Position numbers and translations under genes: made by a program. Shown here piece after piece: positions 44,826 through 53,617 of a stretch of 64,000 nucleotides of DNA. This stretch comes from Bradyrhizobium amphicarpaeae. GTDB taxonomy: Bacteria > Pseudomonadota > Alphaproteobacteria > Rhizobiales > Xanthobacteraceae. Numbering within the stretch: position 1 is the stretch's first letter; each line of letters opens with the position of its first letter. Below the pieces are notes generated by a model. It ran no database searches. It was not told the origin of the DNA and worked only from the letters and a program-made list of their open reading frames with translations. The stretch spans positions 3,192,001 to 3,256,000 of the forward strand of contig NZ_CP029426.2 in assembly GCF_002266435.3 (NCBI RefSeq). The letters run 5' to 3'.

Positions 44826-45335
44826 TTACTCCCCATCCGTCGTGGTGGTGGTTTCAGCTTCTTCGCGCGGACGGCGCGGGCCGCGGTCACCGCGGAATCC
44901 TCCACCGTCACGATCGCCGCCACGGAAACCACCCTCGCGGTCGCCACGGAAGCCACCGCCTTCACGGTCGCCACGGAAGCCGCCGCCACGGTCGTCGCGC
45001 TCGCGGTCACGGTCGGCCTTGCGCATCATCGCGGACGGGCCTTCCTCGAGTTCCTCGACGCGGACGCTGAGATAGCGGATCACGTCTTCGCTGATGCGCT
45101 CCTGGCGCTCGATCTCGGCGATCGCCGCGGACGGCGCGTCGATGTTGAGCAGCACGAAGTGCGCCTTGCGGTTCTTGTTCATGCGGTAGGTGAGGGAGCG
45201 TACGCCCCAATTCTCGGTCTTGGTGACCTTGCCGCCGAGACCTTCGACGATACCGGTCATCTGTGCAGTCAGTTCTTCGACCTGCTGCGTGCTCGCGTCC
45301 TGACGCGCGAGAAAGACATGCTCATAAAGAGCCAT
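44826..45335 (-). CDS. rpsF: 30S ribosomal protein bS6 with Gly-Arg-Asp-rich tail
   Basis: A 169-residue protein. The first 95 residues are the bS6 ferredoxin-like fold: [40 protein letters not shown] and [13 protein letters not shown]. The tail of about 70 residues is a tandem series of GGGFRGDRE / GGFRGGDRD units, seen in DNA as repeated CCACGGAAGCCACCG text at 44890-45000. The extension is typical for this bacterial group and may bind RNA nonspecifically. First gene of the operon; candidate promoter about 190 bases upstream. Confidence 0.96.
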   Translation of the reverse strand: MALYEHVFLARQDASTQQVEELTAQMTGIVEGLGGKVTKTENWGVRSLTYRMNKNRKAHFVLLNIDAPSAAIAEIERQERISEDVIRYLSVRVEELEEGPSAMMRKADRDRERDDRGGGFRGDREGGGFRGDREGGFRGGDRDGGGFRGDRGPRRPREEAETTTTTDGE

Positions 45336-45524
45336 GGTGGTCCTTTCCTCATGTTGGCATCGCCCGGCGTCAAGCCCTTAAGAGACCTTCGGAAAGGACT
45401 CTGGGATGAAGCTCAGAAGGCGGAAACACGGGACGACGGGCCGACTGGCCCTGCCACACCAAAATCACGAATGATTTGCTGAGACCGTCCGTTCAGCTCC
45501 CGGCCGGGGTCTGCGGATGCGCGC

Positions 45525-45552
45525 CTTATACGGATTTTGGCTGACTTGGCAA
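45525..45552 (-). promoter_or_regulatory. Candidate promoter of the rpsF operon
   Basis: Minus-strand TTGCCA (45552-45547), 16 bases, then TATAAG (45530-45525) is a good sigma-70-type match. It gives a leader of about 180 bases before rpsF, in which AATCA-TTCG-TGATT forms a UUCG-capped hairpin followed by TTTTG; this leader may hold the S6:S18 autoregulatory structure, which I could not confirm. The rest of 45336-45666 contains no gene. Confidence 0.55.
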
Positions 45553-45629
45553 GGTTTGAACGCCTCGTTTTCGGTCGGACGGTGCCGCGAGGTCGCCAAA
45601 CCCACCCCCATACCGGCTTGATTTATTTG

Positions 45630-45646
45630 TTTGTATATCATACAAA
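45630..45646. promoter_or_regulatory. AT-rich palindromic operator of the TetR/desaturase operon
   Basis: TTTGTAT-ATC-ATACAAA is a perfect inverted repeat with 7-base arms in an AT-rich island within GC-rich surroundings, 21 bases before the TetR start codon. It probably overlaps the promoter and is the regulator's own binding site. Confidence 0.75.
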
Positions 45647-45666
45647 TAATTGATCGGGAGGTTCTG

Positions 45667-46365
45667 ATGGCGGGTGAATCGGTCCAGGCTCCGTTCGAGG
45701 CGTCGGCGGGCGATCCCAAGCACGCTGCGCGGGCCACACGGTCGGCCGGCCGCAAGATGCGCTCGCTGCTGCTGGATGCGGCGCGTCCGCTGTTCCGGGA
45801 GCGCGGCCTTTCGGGCACGGCGATCGCCGACATCGCGGCCGCGGCGGACGCATTCCCGAGCCAGATCACCTACTATTTCCGCACCAAGGAGGCGTTGTTC
45901 GTGGAATGCGCCTGCCGCGAGCTGTTGTATCTGGCGCGTGCGACGGAGCAGGCGGCGCTGAAGGCGCGCACCCCACGGGACTACACGCATGCGCTGGCGC
46001 AGACCGTGACGGCGAGCGATTCCGTGGCGTTCTTCGCCGAAGCGCTGACATTGACGCGGCGCCGGCAGGACCTCGCACCGCTGGTCGAGCGTACGATCGA
46101 GCGTCTGCACGGCGAAGGCGCGCGCGCCTATGCGAGCCAGGTGGCGCGGCACGGCTGGCGCTCGCTGCGTGCGCCCGACGAAAGCTCGCGGCGGTTCTGG
46201 GCCGTTGCGATCGGAATCATTCTCGAAGGCTATGCAATGGGCCGCTCGCCCGAGGCGCTCTGCGCCGAGATGCTGCGCGTGCTCGGCGAGCAGGCGAAAT
46301 CCACCGGCGACGCTGCCCGCCTGCGTCTCGTCGAAGACGCATCAAATTCGGATGAGGAGAGCTAG
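45667..46365 (+). CDS. TetR family regulator of the desaturase gene
   Basis: A 232-residue regulator with an HTH at about residues 32-75 (RPLFRERGLSGTAIADIAAA, then QITYYFRTKEALFVEC), preceded by an Ala-rich extension. The C-terminal domain is helical and of TetR type. ATG at 45667 has GGGAGG eight bases ahead; an earlier in-frame ATG lies inside the operator. The desaturase follows after three bases, so the pair is one transcription unit. By analogy with DesT/FabR, it may sense unsaturated/saturated acyl-CoA balance; this is inference. Confidence 0.9.
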   Translation: MAGESVQAPFEASAGDPKHAARATRSAGRKMRSLLLDAARPLFRERGLSGTAIADIAAAADAFPSQITYYFRTKEALFVECACRELLYLARATEQAALKARTPRDYTHALAQTVTASDSVAFFAEALTLTRRRQDLAPLVERTIERLHGEGARAYASQVARHGWRSLRAPDESSRRFWAVAIGIILEGYAMGRSPEALCAEMLRVLGEQAKSTGDAARLRLVEDASNSDEES

Positions 46366-46368
46366 GCC

Positions 46369-47394
46369 ATGACCGCGCTTCGCATGCGTGCCCGCGATTT
46401 CCTGACCGACGACCAGCTTGCCGACGTGCGCCAGCGTGTAACCTGGAAAGGCATTGCGCTGATCGCGCACGCCTGGGCGCTGATCATCGGCGCAATTGCC
46501 CTGGTCGCGTGGTGGCCGAATCCCATCACTTATGTTCTCGCGGTCGCGATCATCGGCTCGCGCCAGCTCGGCCTTGCGATCCTGATGCACGACGGCGCGC
46601 ATGGCTGTCTATCCAGTGACGAGAAAGCCAATCTGGCCCTGAGCCAGTGGTTCTGCGCCTATCCGTTGTTTGCGGAGACGCGTAGTTACCGGCGTTACCA
46701 CCTTCAACATCATGCGCGCACCCAGCAGGAGGATGATCCCGATCTCGTGCTGTCGGCGCCGTTCCCGATTACGAAGCTGAGCTATCGCCGCAAGTTCATT
46801 CGCGACATCACCGGACAGACCGGTTACCAGCAGCGCAAGGCGCAATTGCTCAACGCGCTCGGTCCGACGGACTGGCCGTGGCGCCAGCGCGCGGCGCATT
46901 TTTGGGAGAAGCTCGGCCCGCAATGCATCGTCAACGCCGCGATGTTCGCAGCACTCGCGGTGGCAGGCGTGTGGTGGGCCTATCCGCTGCTGTGGCTGGT
47001 GCCGCTCCTGACCTGGATGATGGTCATCACTCGCATCCGCAACATCGCCGAGCACGCCGTCGTCCCCGACAGCGGCGATCCCCTGCGAAACACCCGCACC
47101 ACGCATGCCAATTTTCTCGAGCGCCTGTTCATCGCGCCTTACTACGTGAACTATCACCTCGAGCATCATCTGCTGTTCTACGTGCCCTGCTATAATCTGC
47201 CGAAGGTCCATTGCCTGTTGAGCGAGAGCCGGCACGCCGGCCGCATGGAGGTGCAGCCGAACTACGCAGCGGTGCTGCGGCTCGCGACGGCAAAGCCTGA
47301 CAGGGAGGATCGGCCGGGCCAGCTGGCGAGCAGCGCGCGCCGGGCGCAGGCTGGAGCGGAGGTCGATGCCAACCAGACCGCCGGTGGATTTTGA
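46369..47394 (+). CDS. Membrane fatty acid desaturase family protein
   Basis: A 341-residue di-iron membrane enzyme. The three histidine boxes are HDGAH (residues 74-78), HLQHH (111-115) and HLEHH (263-267), with hydrophobic segments between, as in acyl-lipid desaturases and related hydroxylases. The last 45 residues are polar and not conserved. Substrate is probably an acyl chain of a membrane lipid. It is coupled to the upstream TetR gene and upstream of the fatty acid synthesis block, but separated from fabD by 187 bases with its own promoter candidate. Confidence 0.92.
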   Translation: MTALRMRARDFLTDDQLADVRQRVTWKGIALIAHAWALIIGAIALVAWWPNPITYVLAVAIIGSRQLGLAILMHDGAHGCLSSDEKANLALSQWFCAYPLFAETRSYRRYHLQHHARTQQEDDPDLVLSAPFPITKLSYRRKFIRDITGQTGYQQRKAQLLNALGPTDWPWRQRAAHFWEKLGPQCIVNAAMFAALAVAGVWWAYPLLWLVPLLTWMMVITRIRNIAEHAVVPDSGDPLRNTRTTHANFLERLFIAPYYVNYHLEHHLLFYVPCYNLPKVHCLLSESRHAGRMEVQPNYAAVLRLATAKPDREDRPGQLASSARRAQAGAEVDANQTAGGF

Positions 47395-47441
47395 CGGGGC
47401 GTATCCCCAGTTGAATGCCAGCCAGGATTTCCATCGCGGCT

Positions 47442-47471
47442 TGACAGTCCGGCCTCTGACAGTGTCTACGG
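47442..47471 (+). promoter_or_regulatory. Candidate promoter of fabD operon
   Basis: A consensus TTGACA lies at 47442-47447; 17-18 bases later GTCTAC/TCTACG is a weak -10. It is 110 bases ahead of fabD in a gene-free gap. Only the -35 match is strong. Confidence 0.4.
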
Positions 47472-47581
47472 CCCCCTTTGGAGCATGATCCGGAACCATG
47501 GCCCAGGGCCGTGCGTAAAGGCCGCGTGCAATCGGCTGCCGGTTCCCAAGAGGGATCGTGCCCGACAAGCAGGGAGCGCCG

Positions 47582-48541
47582 ATGACGGCTGCATTCACAT
47601 TTCCTGGGCAGGGTTCCCAGGCGGTCGGCATGGGCAAGGCCCTGGCCGACGCCTTTCCGGCGGCGCGCGCCGTGTTCGACGAGGTCGATGCCGCGCTCGG
47701 AGAGAAGCTGACGGCGATCATCTGGGATGGTCCGGCCGAAACCCTTCAGCTCACCCAGAACGCCCAGCCGGCGCTGATGGCGGTTTCGATCGCCACCTTG
47801 CGAGTGTTGGAAGCTGAAGCGGGTTTTTCCGTGGGGCGGGATGCCGCCTTCGTCGCCGGCCACTCGCTCGGTGAATATTCGGCGCTGGCTGCGGCCGGCA
47901 GCCTGACGATTTCGGATACCGCCCGTCTGCTTCGCACCCGCGGTCTCGCAATGCAAAAGGCCGTCCCGGTCGGCGCCGGCGCGATGGCTGCGCTGCTCGG
48001 CCTCGATTACGAGGCTGCCATCGCGGTCGCGGACGAGGCGGCGCAGGGGCAGGTCTGCCAGGCCGCCAACGACAATGGCGGCGGGCAGGTGGTCGTCTCC
48101 GGCGACAAGGCTGCGGTCGATCGCGCCGTCGAGATTGCCAAGACCAAGGGCGCCAAGCGCGCGATGTTGCTGCCGGTCTCCGCCCCGTTCCACTGCAAGC
48201 TGATGCAGCCCGCCGCCGACGCCATGGCGGAAGCGCTCTCGAAGGTCACGATCAAGGCGCCGGCTGCGCCGCTGGTGTCGAACGTGCTGGCGAGCGCCAT
48301 CACCGATCCCGACGAGATCCGCCGCCGCCTGGTCGAGCAGGTCACCGGCACCGTGCGCTGGCGCGAGTCGGTTGCCTATATGGCAGGGCAGGGCGTTACG
48401 CGTTTCTTCGAGATCGGCGCCGGCAAGGTGCTGACGGGACTCGTCAAGCGTATTGCCGACGGCGCTGTCGGCGTTGCCGTGGGCGGCCCCAACGACATTG
48501 CTGCCGCCAAGGATGCATTGGCCGCTGCGAAGCAGGGCTAG
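47582..48541 (+). CDS. fabD: Malonyl-CoA:ACP transacylase
   Basis: A 319-residue enzyme loading malonyl groups onto acyl carrier protein. FTFPGQGSQAVGMGKAL opens it; the nucleophile Ser is near residue 95 in AGHSLGEYSALAA, the Arg in QKAVPVGAGAM region follows, and SAPFHCKLMQPA carries the catalytic His. ATG at 47582 has AGGGAG upstream; an in-frame GTG eight codons earlier is less likely. It starts the fabD-fabG-acpP-fabF block. Confidence 0.97.
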   Translation: MTAAFTFPGQGSQAVGMGKALADAFPAARAVFDEVDAALGEKLTAIIWDGPAETLQLTQNAQPALMAVSIATLRVLEAEAGFSVGRDAAFVAGHSLGEYSALAAAGSLTISDTARLLRTRGLAMQKAVPVGAGAMAALLGLDYEAAIAVADEAAQGQVCQAANDNGGGQVVVSGDKAAVDRAVEIAKTKGAKRAMLLPVSAPFHCKLMQPAADAMAEALSKVTIKAPAAPLVSNVLASAITDPDEIRRRLVEQVTGTVRWRESVAYMAGQGVTRFFEIGAGKVLTGLVKRIADGAVGVAVGGPNDIAAAKDALAAAKQG

Positions 48542-48552
48542 AGGAGTTATCG

Positions 48553-49290
48553 ATGTTCGATCTGACTGGCAAAAAGGCGCTCGTCACCGGCGCGACCGGC
48601 GGCATCGGCGGCGCGATCGCGCAGGCGCTGCATGCGCAGGGCGCGACCGTTGCGATCTCGGGAACGCGCAAGGAAGTGCTGGATGAGCTGGCCGGCAAGC
48701 TCGGCGAGCGCACCTTTGTCCTGCCTTGCAATCTCTCCAAGGCCGACGAGGTCGAGGCGCTGGTGCCCGCTGCGGAAGCGGCCATGGGCCAGGTCGACAT
48801 CCTCGTCGCCAATGCCGGCATCACCCGCGACAATCTCTTCGTGCAGCTCCGTGACGAGGATTGGGAGGAGGTCATCAACATCAACCTGACCTCGACTTTC
48901 CGCCTGGCGCGTGCCGCCACCAAGCTGATGATGCGCAAGCGCTTCGGCCGCATCATCGCCATCACGTCGGTGGTCGGCGTCACCGGCAATCCCGGGCAGG
49001 GCAATTATACTGCATCGAAGGCGGGCCTGATCGGCATGATCAAGACGCTGGGGGCCGAATACGCCAAGCGCGGCGTCACCGCCAACTGCATCGCGCCGGG
49101 CTTCATCAAGACGCCAATGACCGATGCGCTGAACGACAAGCAGCGCGAAACGATTCTGACCAGGGTTCCGGCCGCCCGCCTGGGGACGCCCGAGGACATC
49201 GCCGCGGCTGCCGTCTACCTGAGTTCAAACGAAGCAGCCTACGTGACCGGGCAGACGATCCACGTCAACGGCGGTATGGCCATGATCTGA
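48553..49290 (+). CDS. fabG: 3-oxoacyl-[ACP] reductase
   Basis: A 245-residue NADPH-dependent SDR that reduces 3-oxoacyl-ACP. TGATGGIGGAIAQAL binds cofactor at residues 12-26, NAGITRDNLFVQL near 90 is FabG-specific, and the active site is Ser in ITSVVGVTGNPGQGNYTASKAG with YTASK. The C-terminus (ETILTRVPAARLGTPEDIAA, then HVNGGMAMI) is canonical. It follows fabD by 11 bases. Confidence 0.97.
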   Translation: MFDLTGKKALVTGATGGIGGAIAQALHAQGATVAISGTRKEVLDELAGKLGERTFVLPCNLSKADEVEALVPAAEAAMGQVDILVANAGITRDNLFVQLRDEDWEEVININLTSTFRLARAATKLMMRKRFGRIIAITSVVGVTGNPGQGNYTASKAGLIGMIKTLGAEYAKRGVTANCIAPGFIKTPMTDALNDKQRETILTRVPAARLGTPEDIAAAAVYLSSNEAAYVTGQTIHVNGGMAMI

Positions 49291-49602
49291 CGTCTCGCTC
49301 CGCACTGCCCCTCGGGGCGGCCGGGATGCGGCAAACGGCCGTTTCCGGAGCGAAATGAGGCTTGTAGTCAAGGCAATTGAAGTATGATAACCGGACCTTC
49401 AACGGATGGGCAAAGAACGCCATTGCAGGTTTTTGAAACCCTGTATATTGGCGATGCGGAGCCTTGGCCGACGTTCGCCGGGTCCTGTATCGGTTAGCAT
49501 GGGGCCAAATCAAAGTTCGTAAGCGAAGGCAAGTAACGCGACCACGACGGCTCGTATCGTCCCGGGGGGTCGGGTCTACAGGGAACAACACGAGGTTATG
49601 CA
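49291..49602 (+). promoter_or_regulatory. Leader region of acpP
   Basis: This 312-base gap holds no gene. GCCCC-tc-GGGGC (49307-49318), nested in CCGCA…TGCGG, is a likely fabG terminator hairpin. Two promoter-like pairs are visible: CTTGTA-N16-TATGAT (49361-49388) and TTGCAG-N15-TATATT around 49424-49450. An independent strong acpP promoter is expected because ACP is needed in large excess over FabG. Confidence 0.5.
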
Positions 49603-49842
49603 ATGAGTGACATTGGCGAACGGGTTAAGAAGATCGTGGTCGAACACCTTGGTGTTGAACCCGAGAAGGTTGTCGACAACGCGAGCTTCATCGACGACCT
49701 CGGCGCCGACAGTCTGGACACCGTCGAGCTGGTGATGGCGTTCGAAGAAGAATTCGGTTGCGAGATTCCGGACGACGCCGCGGAAACGATTCTCACCGTC
49801 GGCGACGCCACGAAATTTCTCGAGAAGAACGCGAAGAGCTAA
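49603..49842 (+). CDS. acpP: Acyl carrier protein
   Basis: A 79-residue acidic four-helix carrier. The phosphopantetheine serine is Ser37 in [20 protein letters not shown], the invariant DSL motif. Composition and length are those of the primary fatty acid ACP. It sits between fabG and fabF as in most bacteria, with its own leader. Confidence 0.98.
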   Translation: MSDIGERVKKIVVEHLGVEPEKVVDNASFIDDLGADSLDTVELVMAFEEEFGCEIPDDAAETILTVGDATKFLEKNAKS

Positions 49843-49950
49843 GGCTCTTCATTTTCGCGGGGACAACATTGAAACCGGACGGGCCGCTTCCCAGCGGTCA
49901 GCCGGTTTCTTGCTATTGGCCGTGAATCTTTCGATGCGGAGTTTTCGGAT

Positions 49951-51216
49951 ATGAGGCGGGTCGTCGTCACGGGTCTCGGCATGGTCTCGCCACTCGGCTG
50001 TGGCGTCGAGCCGACCTGGAAGCGCATCCTCAACGGCGAAAGCGGTGCACGCAGGATCGAGAGCTTCGACACCTCCGATCTGCAGACCAGATACGCCTGC
50101 ACCGTCGTGCGCGGCGACGGCACCAACGACAGCTTCAATCCCGATATCTGGATGGAGCCGAAAGACCAGCGCAAGGTCGACGACTTCATCATCTTCGGCA
50201 TGGCGGCTGCGGGCCAGGCGCTCGACGATGCCAATTGGCATCCCGAATCCGAAGAGGACAAATGCGCGACCGGAACCATGATCGGGTCCGGCATCGGTGG
50301 CCTCAGCGGTATCGCCGAGACCGCGATCCTCCTGAAGGAACGCGGGCCTCGCCGGGTGTCGCCGTTCTTCATTCCGGGCCGCCTGATCAATCTCGCCTCC
50401 GGCTACGTCTCGATCAAGCACGGGCTGAAGGGACCGAACCATTCGGTGGTCACGGCCTGTTCGACCGGCGCACATGCCGTCGGCGATGCCGCCCGCCTGA
50501 TCGCGTTGGGCGATGCCGACGTGATGGTCGCAGGCGGCGCCGAATCGCCCATCAGCCGCATCGGCATTGCCGGCTTCAACGCTGCGCGTGCGCTCTCGAC
50601 CGGATTCAACGACACACCCGAGAACGCCTCGCGACCCTACGACAAGGACCGCGACGGTTTCGTGATGGGCGAGGGCGCTGGCGTCCTCGTGCTGGAAGAG
50701 CTCGAGCACGCCCGGCGCCGCGGCGCCAGGATCTATGCCGAGGTGATTGGCTATGGCCTGTCGGGTGATGCCTATCACATCACGTCGCCGTCGCCCGACG
50801 GCGATGGCGGATTCCGCAGCATGTCAGCCGCGCTCAAGCGCGCCGGCCTGACCGCCTCCGATCTCGACTATATCAACGCGCACGGCACCTCGACGCCGCT
50901 CGGCGACGAAATCGAGCTCGGTGCCGTCGAGCGCCTGCTCGGCAATGCCGCCTCCAAGGTTGCGATGTCCTCGACCAAATCGTCGACGGGGCATCTGCTC
51001 GGCGCGGCCGGTGCGATCGAAGCAATCTTCGCCATTCTCGCGATTCGCGATAATGTCGTGCCGCCGACCATCAATCTCGACAATCCGTCGGTGGAGACCG
51101 CGATCGATCTCGTGCCGCACACGGCGAAGCAGCGAGAGGTCAACGTCGCCTTGTCGAACTCGTTTGGTTTTGGCGGTACCAATGCGTCGGTGATCCTCCG
51201 GCGCTTGGTCAGTTAG
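49951..51216 (+). CDS. fabF: 3-oxoacyl-[ACP] synthase II
   Basis: A 421-residue condensing enzyme that elongates acyl-ACP with malonyl-ACP. Nucleophile Cys170 lies in VVTACSTGAHAVGDA; the two catalytic histidines are in NAHGTSTPLGD and KSSTGHLLGAAGAIEA; FGFGGTNASV closes it. A GGAG-like site precedes ATG at 49951, 108 bases after acpP. Confidence 0.97.
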   Translation: MRRVVVTGLGMVSPLGCGVEPTWKRILNGESGARRIESFDTSDLQTRYACTVVRGDGTNDSFNPDIWMEPKDQRKVDDFIIFGMAAAGQALDDANWHPESEEDKCATGTMIGSGIGGLSGIAETAILLKERGPRRVSPFFIPGRLINLASGYVSIKHGLKGPNHSVVTACSTGAHAVGDAARLIALGDADVMVAGGAESPISRIGIAGFNAARALSTGFNDTPENASRPYDKDRDGFVMGEGAGVLVLEELEHARRRGARIYAEVIGYGLSGDAYHITSPSPDGDGGFRSMSAALKRAGLTASDLDYINAHGTSTPLGDEIELGAVERLLGNAASKVAMSSTKSSTGHLLGAAGAIEAIFAILAIRDNVVPPTINLDNPSVETAIDLVPHTAKQREVNVALSNSFGFGGTNASVILRRLVS

Positions 51217-51342
51217 ATTGAGTTTGAGACGAATCCACCGTTTTGCCGTATTCGGCGATAGTCATGGAAGTGGGCGCGTGCATTTGTCAGGGCAAGCGAT
51301 TGTCGGGCCGCGGTTTGAACCGGCAGGATTCAGGTTGTTTCG

Positions 51343-52611
51343 ATGAGTGAAAGGCCGCCCATTTCGCCCCGGAGTCCGCGGGCAGCGCTCGAGCCCGAGC
51401 AGCTCCCGCCGCCGCCGAAGCGGTCGGAGCGTGCGCGCAATCCTTTCGTGGTCGTCGGCAACGCCATCATCACCCTTCTGCTGGTCGCCATGCTCGGCGC
51501 CGGCGGTCTCTATTATTACGGCCGGCAGGTGCTCGAGGCGCCCGGGCCGCTGAAGGACGACAAGATCGTCAACATCCCGCAGCGCGCGGGCAAGCGCGAC
51601 ATCGCCGAGACGCTGAACCGCGAAGGCGTCACGGACGTCAATCCGTGGGTGTTCATCGCCAGCGTCGCCGCATTGAAGGCGAGTTCGGACCTCAAGCCGG
51701 GCGAGTATTCGTTCCAGAAGAACGCTTCGCTCCGCGACGTCATCGCCACCATCGTCGAGGGCAAGGTGGTGCAGCATGCCGTCACGATTCCGGAAGGGCT
51801 CACCTCCGAGCAGATCGTGGCACGTCTGTCCGACAACGACATCTTCACCGGCAGCGTGCGCGAGCTGCCGCGCGAAGGTACGCTGCTGCCGGAGACGTAC
51901 AAGTTCCCGCGCGGCACTCCGCGCGAGCAGGTGATCCAGCGCATGCAGCAGGCGCACAAGCGTGTGCTCGCCGAGATCTGGGAACGTCGCAATCAGGACA
52001 TTCCGGTCAAGACGCCGGAGCAGCTGGTGACGCTGGCCTCGATCGTCGAGAAGGAAACCGGCAAGCCCGACGAGCGCAGCCGGGTCGCCGCGGTGTTCAC
52101 CAACCGGCTGAAGCAGCGCATCAAGCTGCAGTCCGATCCGACCATCATCTACGGCATCGTCGGCGGCAAGGGCACCCTGGGCCGGCCGATCAAGCGCAGC
52201 GAGATCACGCAGCCGTCGCCCTACAACACCTATGTGATCGAGGGCCTGCCGCCGGGTCCGATCGCCAATCCCGGCCGCGCCTCGCTTGAGGCCGCCGCCA
52301 ATCCGGCGCGCACCCGCGACCTCTTCTTCGTCGCCGACGGCACTGGCGGGCACGCCTTTACCGAGACCTACGACGCGCACCAGAAGAACGTCGCCAAGCT
52401 CCGCGCGATGGAGAAGCAGATCCAGAACGACACGGTGGAGCCGGCCGAGGATGCGCCGCCGCCCGCCGTCGCCGCGCCCGGAGCTGCCGATACGCCGACG
52501 GCGACCACGCCGGTGCGCCCCAATCAGCAGAAGAGGCCGCCGGCGGCGCGCCCCGCGGCGCCGGCGCGGCAGGGCGCGGTGCAACCCTCGCCACCGGTGG
52601 TCCAGCGCTAG
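51343..52611 (+). CDS. mltG: Endolytic murein transglycosylase
   Basis: A 422-residue inner-membrane enzyme that cleaves nascent glycan strands and helps set their length. Cytoplasmic Pro-rich N-terminus, one transmembrane helix (about residues 40-60), a LysM-like domain and the YceG catalytic domain with ASIVEKETGKPDERSRVAAV, whose Glu is catalytic, and LQSDPTIIYG, SPYNTYVIEGLPPGPIANPG. A 60-residue Ala/Pro-rich tail follows that domain. The fabF-mltG linkage is conserved in alphaproteobacteria. Confidence 0.95.
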   Translation: MSERPPISPRSPRAALEPEQLPPPPKRSERARNPFVVVGNAIITLLLVAMLGAGGLYYYGRQVLEAPGPLKDDKIVNIPQRAGKRDIAETLNREGVTDVNPWVFIASVAALKASSDLKPGEYSFQKNASLRDVIATIVEGKVVQHAVTIPEGLTSEQIVARLSDNDIFTGSVRELPREGTLLPETYKFPRGTPREQVIQRMQQAHKRVLAEIWERRNQDIPVKTPEQLVTLASIVEKETGKPDERSRVAAVFTNRLKQRIKLQSDPTIIYGIVGGKGTLGRPIKRSEITQPSPYNTYVIEGLPPGPIANPGRASLEAAANPARTRDLFFVADGTGGHAFTETYDAHQKNVAKLRAMEKQIQNDTVEPAEDAPPPAVAAPGAADTPTATTPVRPNQQKRPPAARPAAPARQGAVQPSPPVVQR

Positions 52612-52726
52612 GCGCGCTGCAGACCTGCCGGCGGACTTTGCGGATTCCCCTTTCCTGCAAAATAGTCTTAAGTTTCGCGTGGCTTGATGCCCCGCGAATC
52701 CCGCGTTTTTTGGAGAATTTGACCTG

Positions 52727-53614
52727 ATGGCGCTGTCGTCCATGACCGGCTTTGCCCGAAGCCACGGCGCAAGCGGGCCGTACACGTTCGAATGGGAATT
52801 GAAGTCGGTCAACGCCAAGGGCTTTGACCTCCGGGTGCGGCTGCCGCAGGGGTTCGACGAGCTCGAGGCGCACGCCAAGAAGCGCGCCGGCGAGCTTCTG
52901 TCGCGCGGCACCGTCTACGCCAATCTCACCGTCAAGCGCGCCAACGCCGCTGCGAGCGTCCGCGTCAACGAGGACGTGCTCAATGCCGTCCTGAAGGCCG
53001 CCTCCGCCATCGCCGGCAAGGTCGATGCGGTGGCGCCGAGCGTCGATGGCCTGCTGGCCATCAAGGGCGTGATCGAGGTCGCCGAGCCCGAGGGTGACGA
53101 GGAGGAGGACAAGGCCGCGCGCGCGGCTGCCGCCGAAGCCTTCGACAAGGCGCTGGCCGAACTCGTCGAGATGCGCAAGCGCGAGGGCACCTCGCTCGGG
53201 CAGATCCTGACCCAGCGGGTCGACGAGGTCGAGCAACTCGCGAAGAAGGCGGAAAGCTCGCCCGGCCGCAAGCCGGAGGCGATCAAGGCGAGGCTCGCCG
53301 AGCAGATCGCAAGCCTGCTCGACACCTCCGACCGTTTCGATTCCGACCGCCTGATGCAGGAGGCGATCCTGATCGCCACCAGGGCCGACATCCGCGAGGA
53401 ACTCGACCGCATCGCCTCCCACATCGCGCAGGCGCGCGAGCTGATCGGCAAGGGCGGCCCGATCGGCCGCAAGCTCGACTTCCTGGCGCAGGAGTTTCAT
53501 CGCGAGGTCAACACCTGCTGCTCGAAGTCGAACGACATCGAGCTGACCAATACGGGGCTCGCCATGAAGAACGTGGTCGAGCAGTTCCGCGAGCAGGTCC
53601 AGAATCTGGAGTGA
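52727..53614 (+). CDS. YicC family protein (endoribonuclease-type)
   Basis: A 295-residue soluble protein. MALSSMTGFARSHGASG opens it, SVNAKGFDLRVRLPQGFDELE follows and the C-terminal DUF1732 domain has GRKLDFLAQEFHREVNTCCSKSND, the most conserved segment. YicC proteins are reported to be RNases that affect small-RNA stability. It precedes gmk by three bases, the common yicC-gmk arrangement. Confidence 0.94.
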   Translation: MALSSMTGFARSHGASGPYTFEWELKSVNAKGFDLRVRLPQGFDELEAHAKKRAGELLSRGTVYANLTVKRANAAASVRVNEDVLNAVLKAASAIAGKVDAVAPSVDGLLAIKGVIEVAEPEGDEEEDKAARAAAAEAFDKALAELVEMRKREGTSLGQILTQRVDEVEQLAKKAESSPGRKPEAIKARLAEQIASLLDTSDRFDSDRLMQEAILIATRADIREELDRIASHIAQARELIGKGGPIGRKLDFLAQEFHREVNTCCSKSNDIELTNTGLAMKNVVEQFREQVQNLE

Positions 53615-53617
53615 TCG

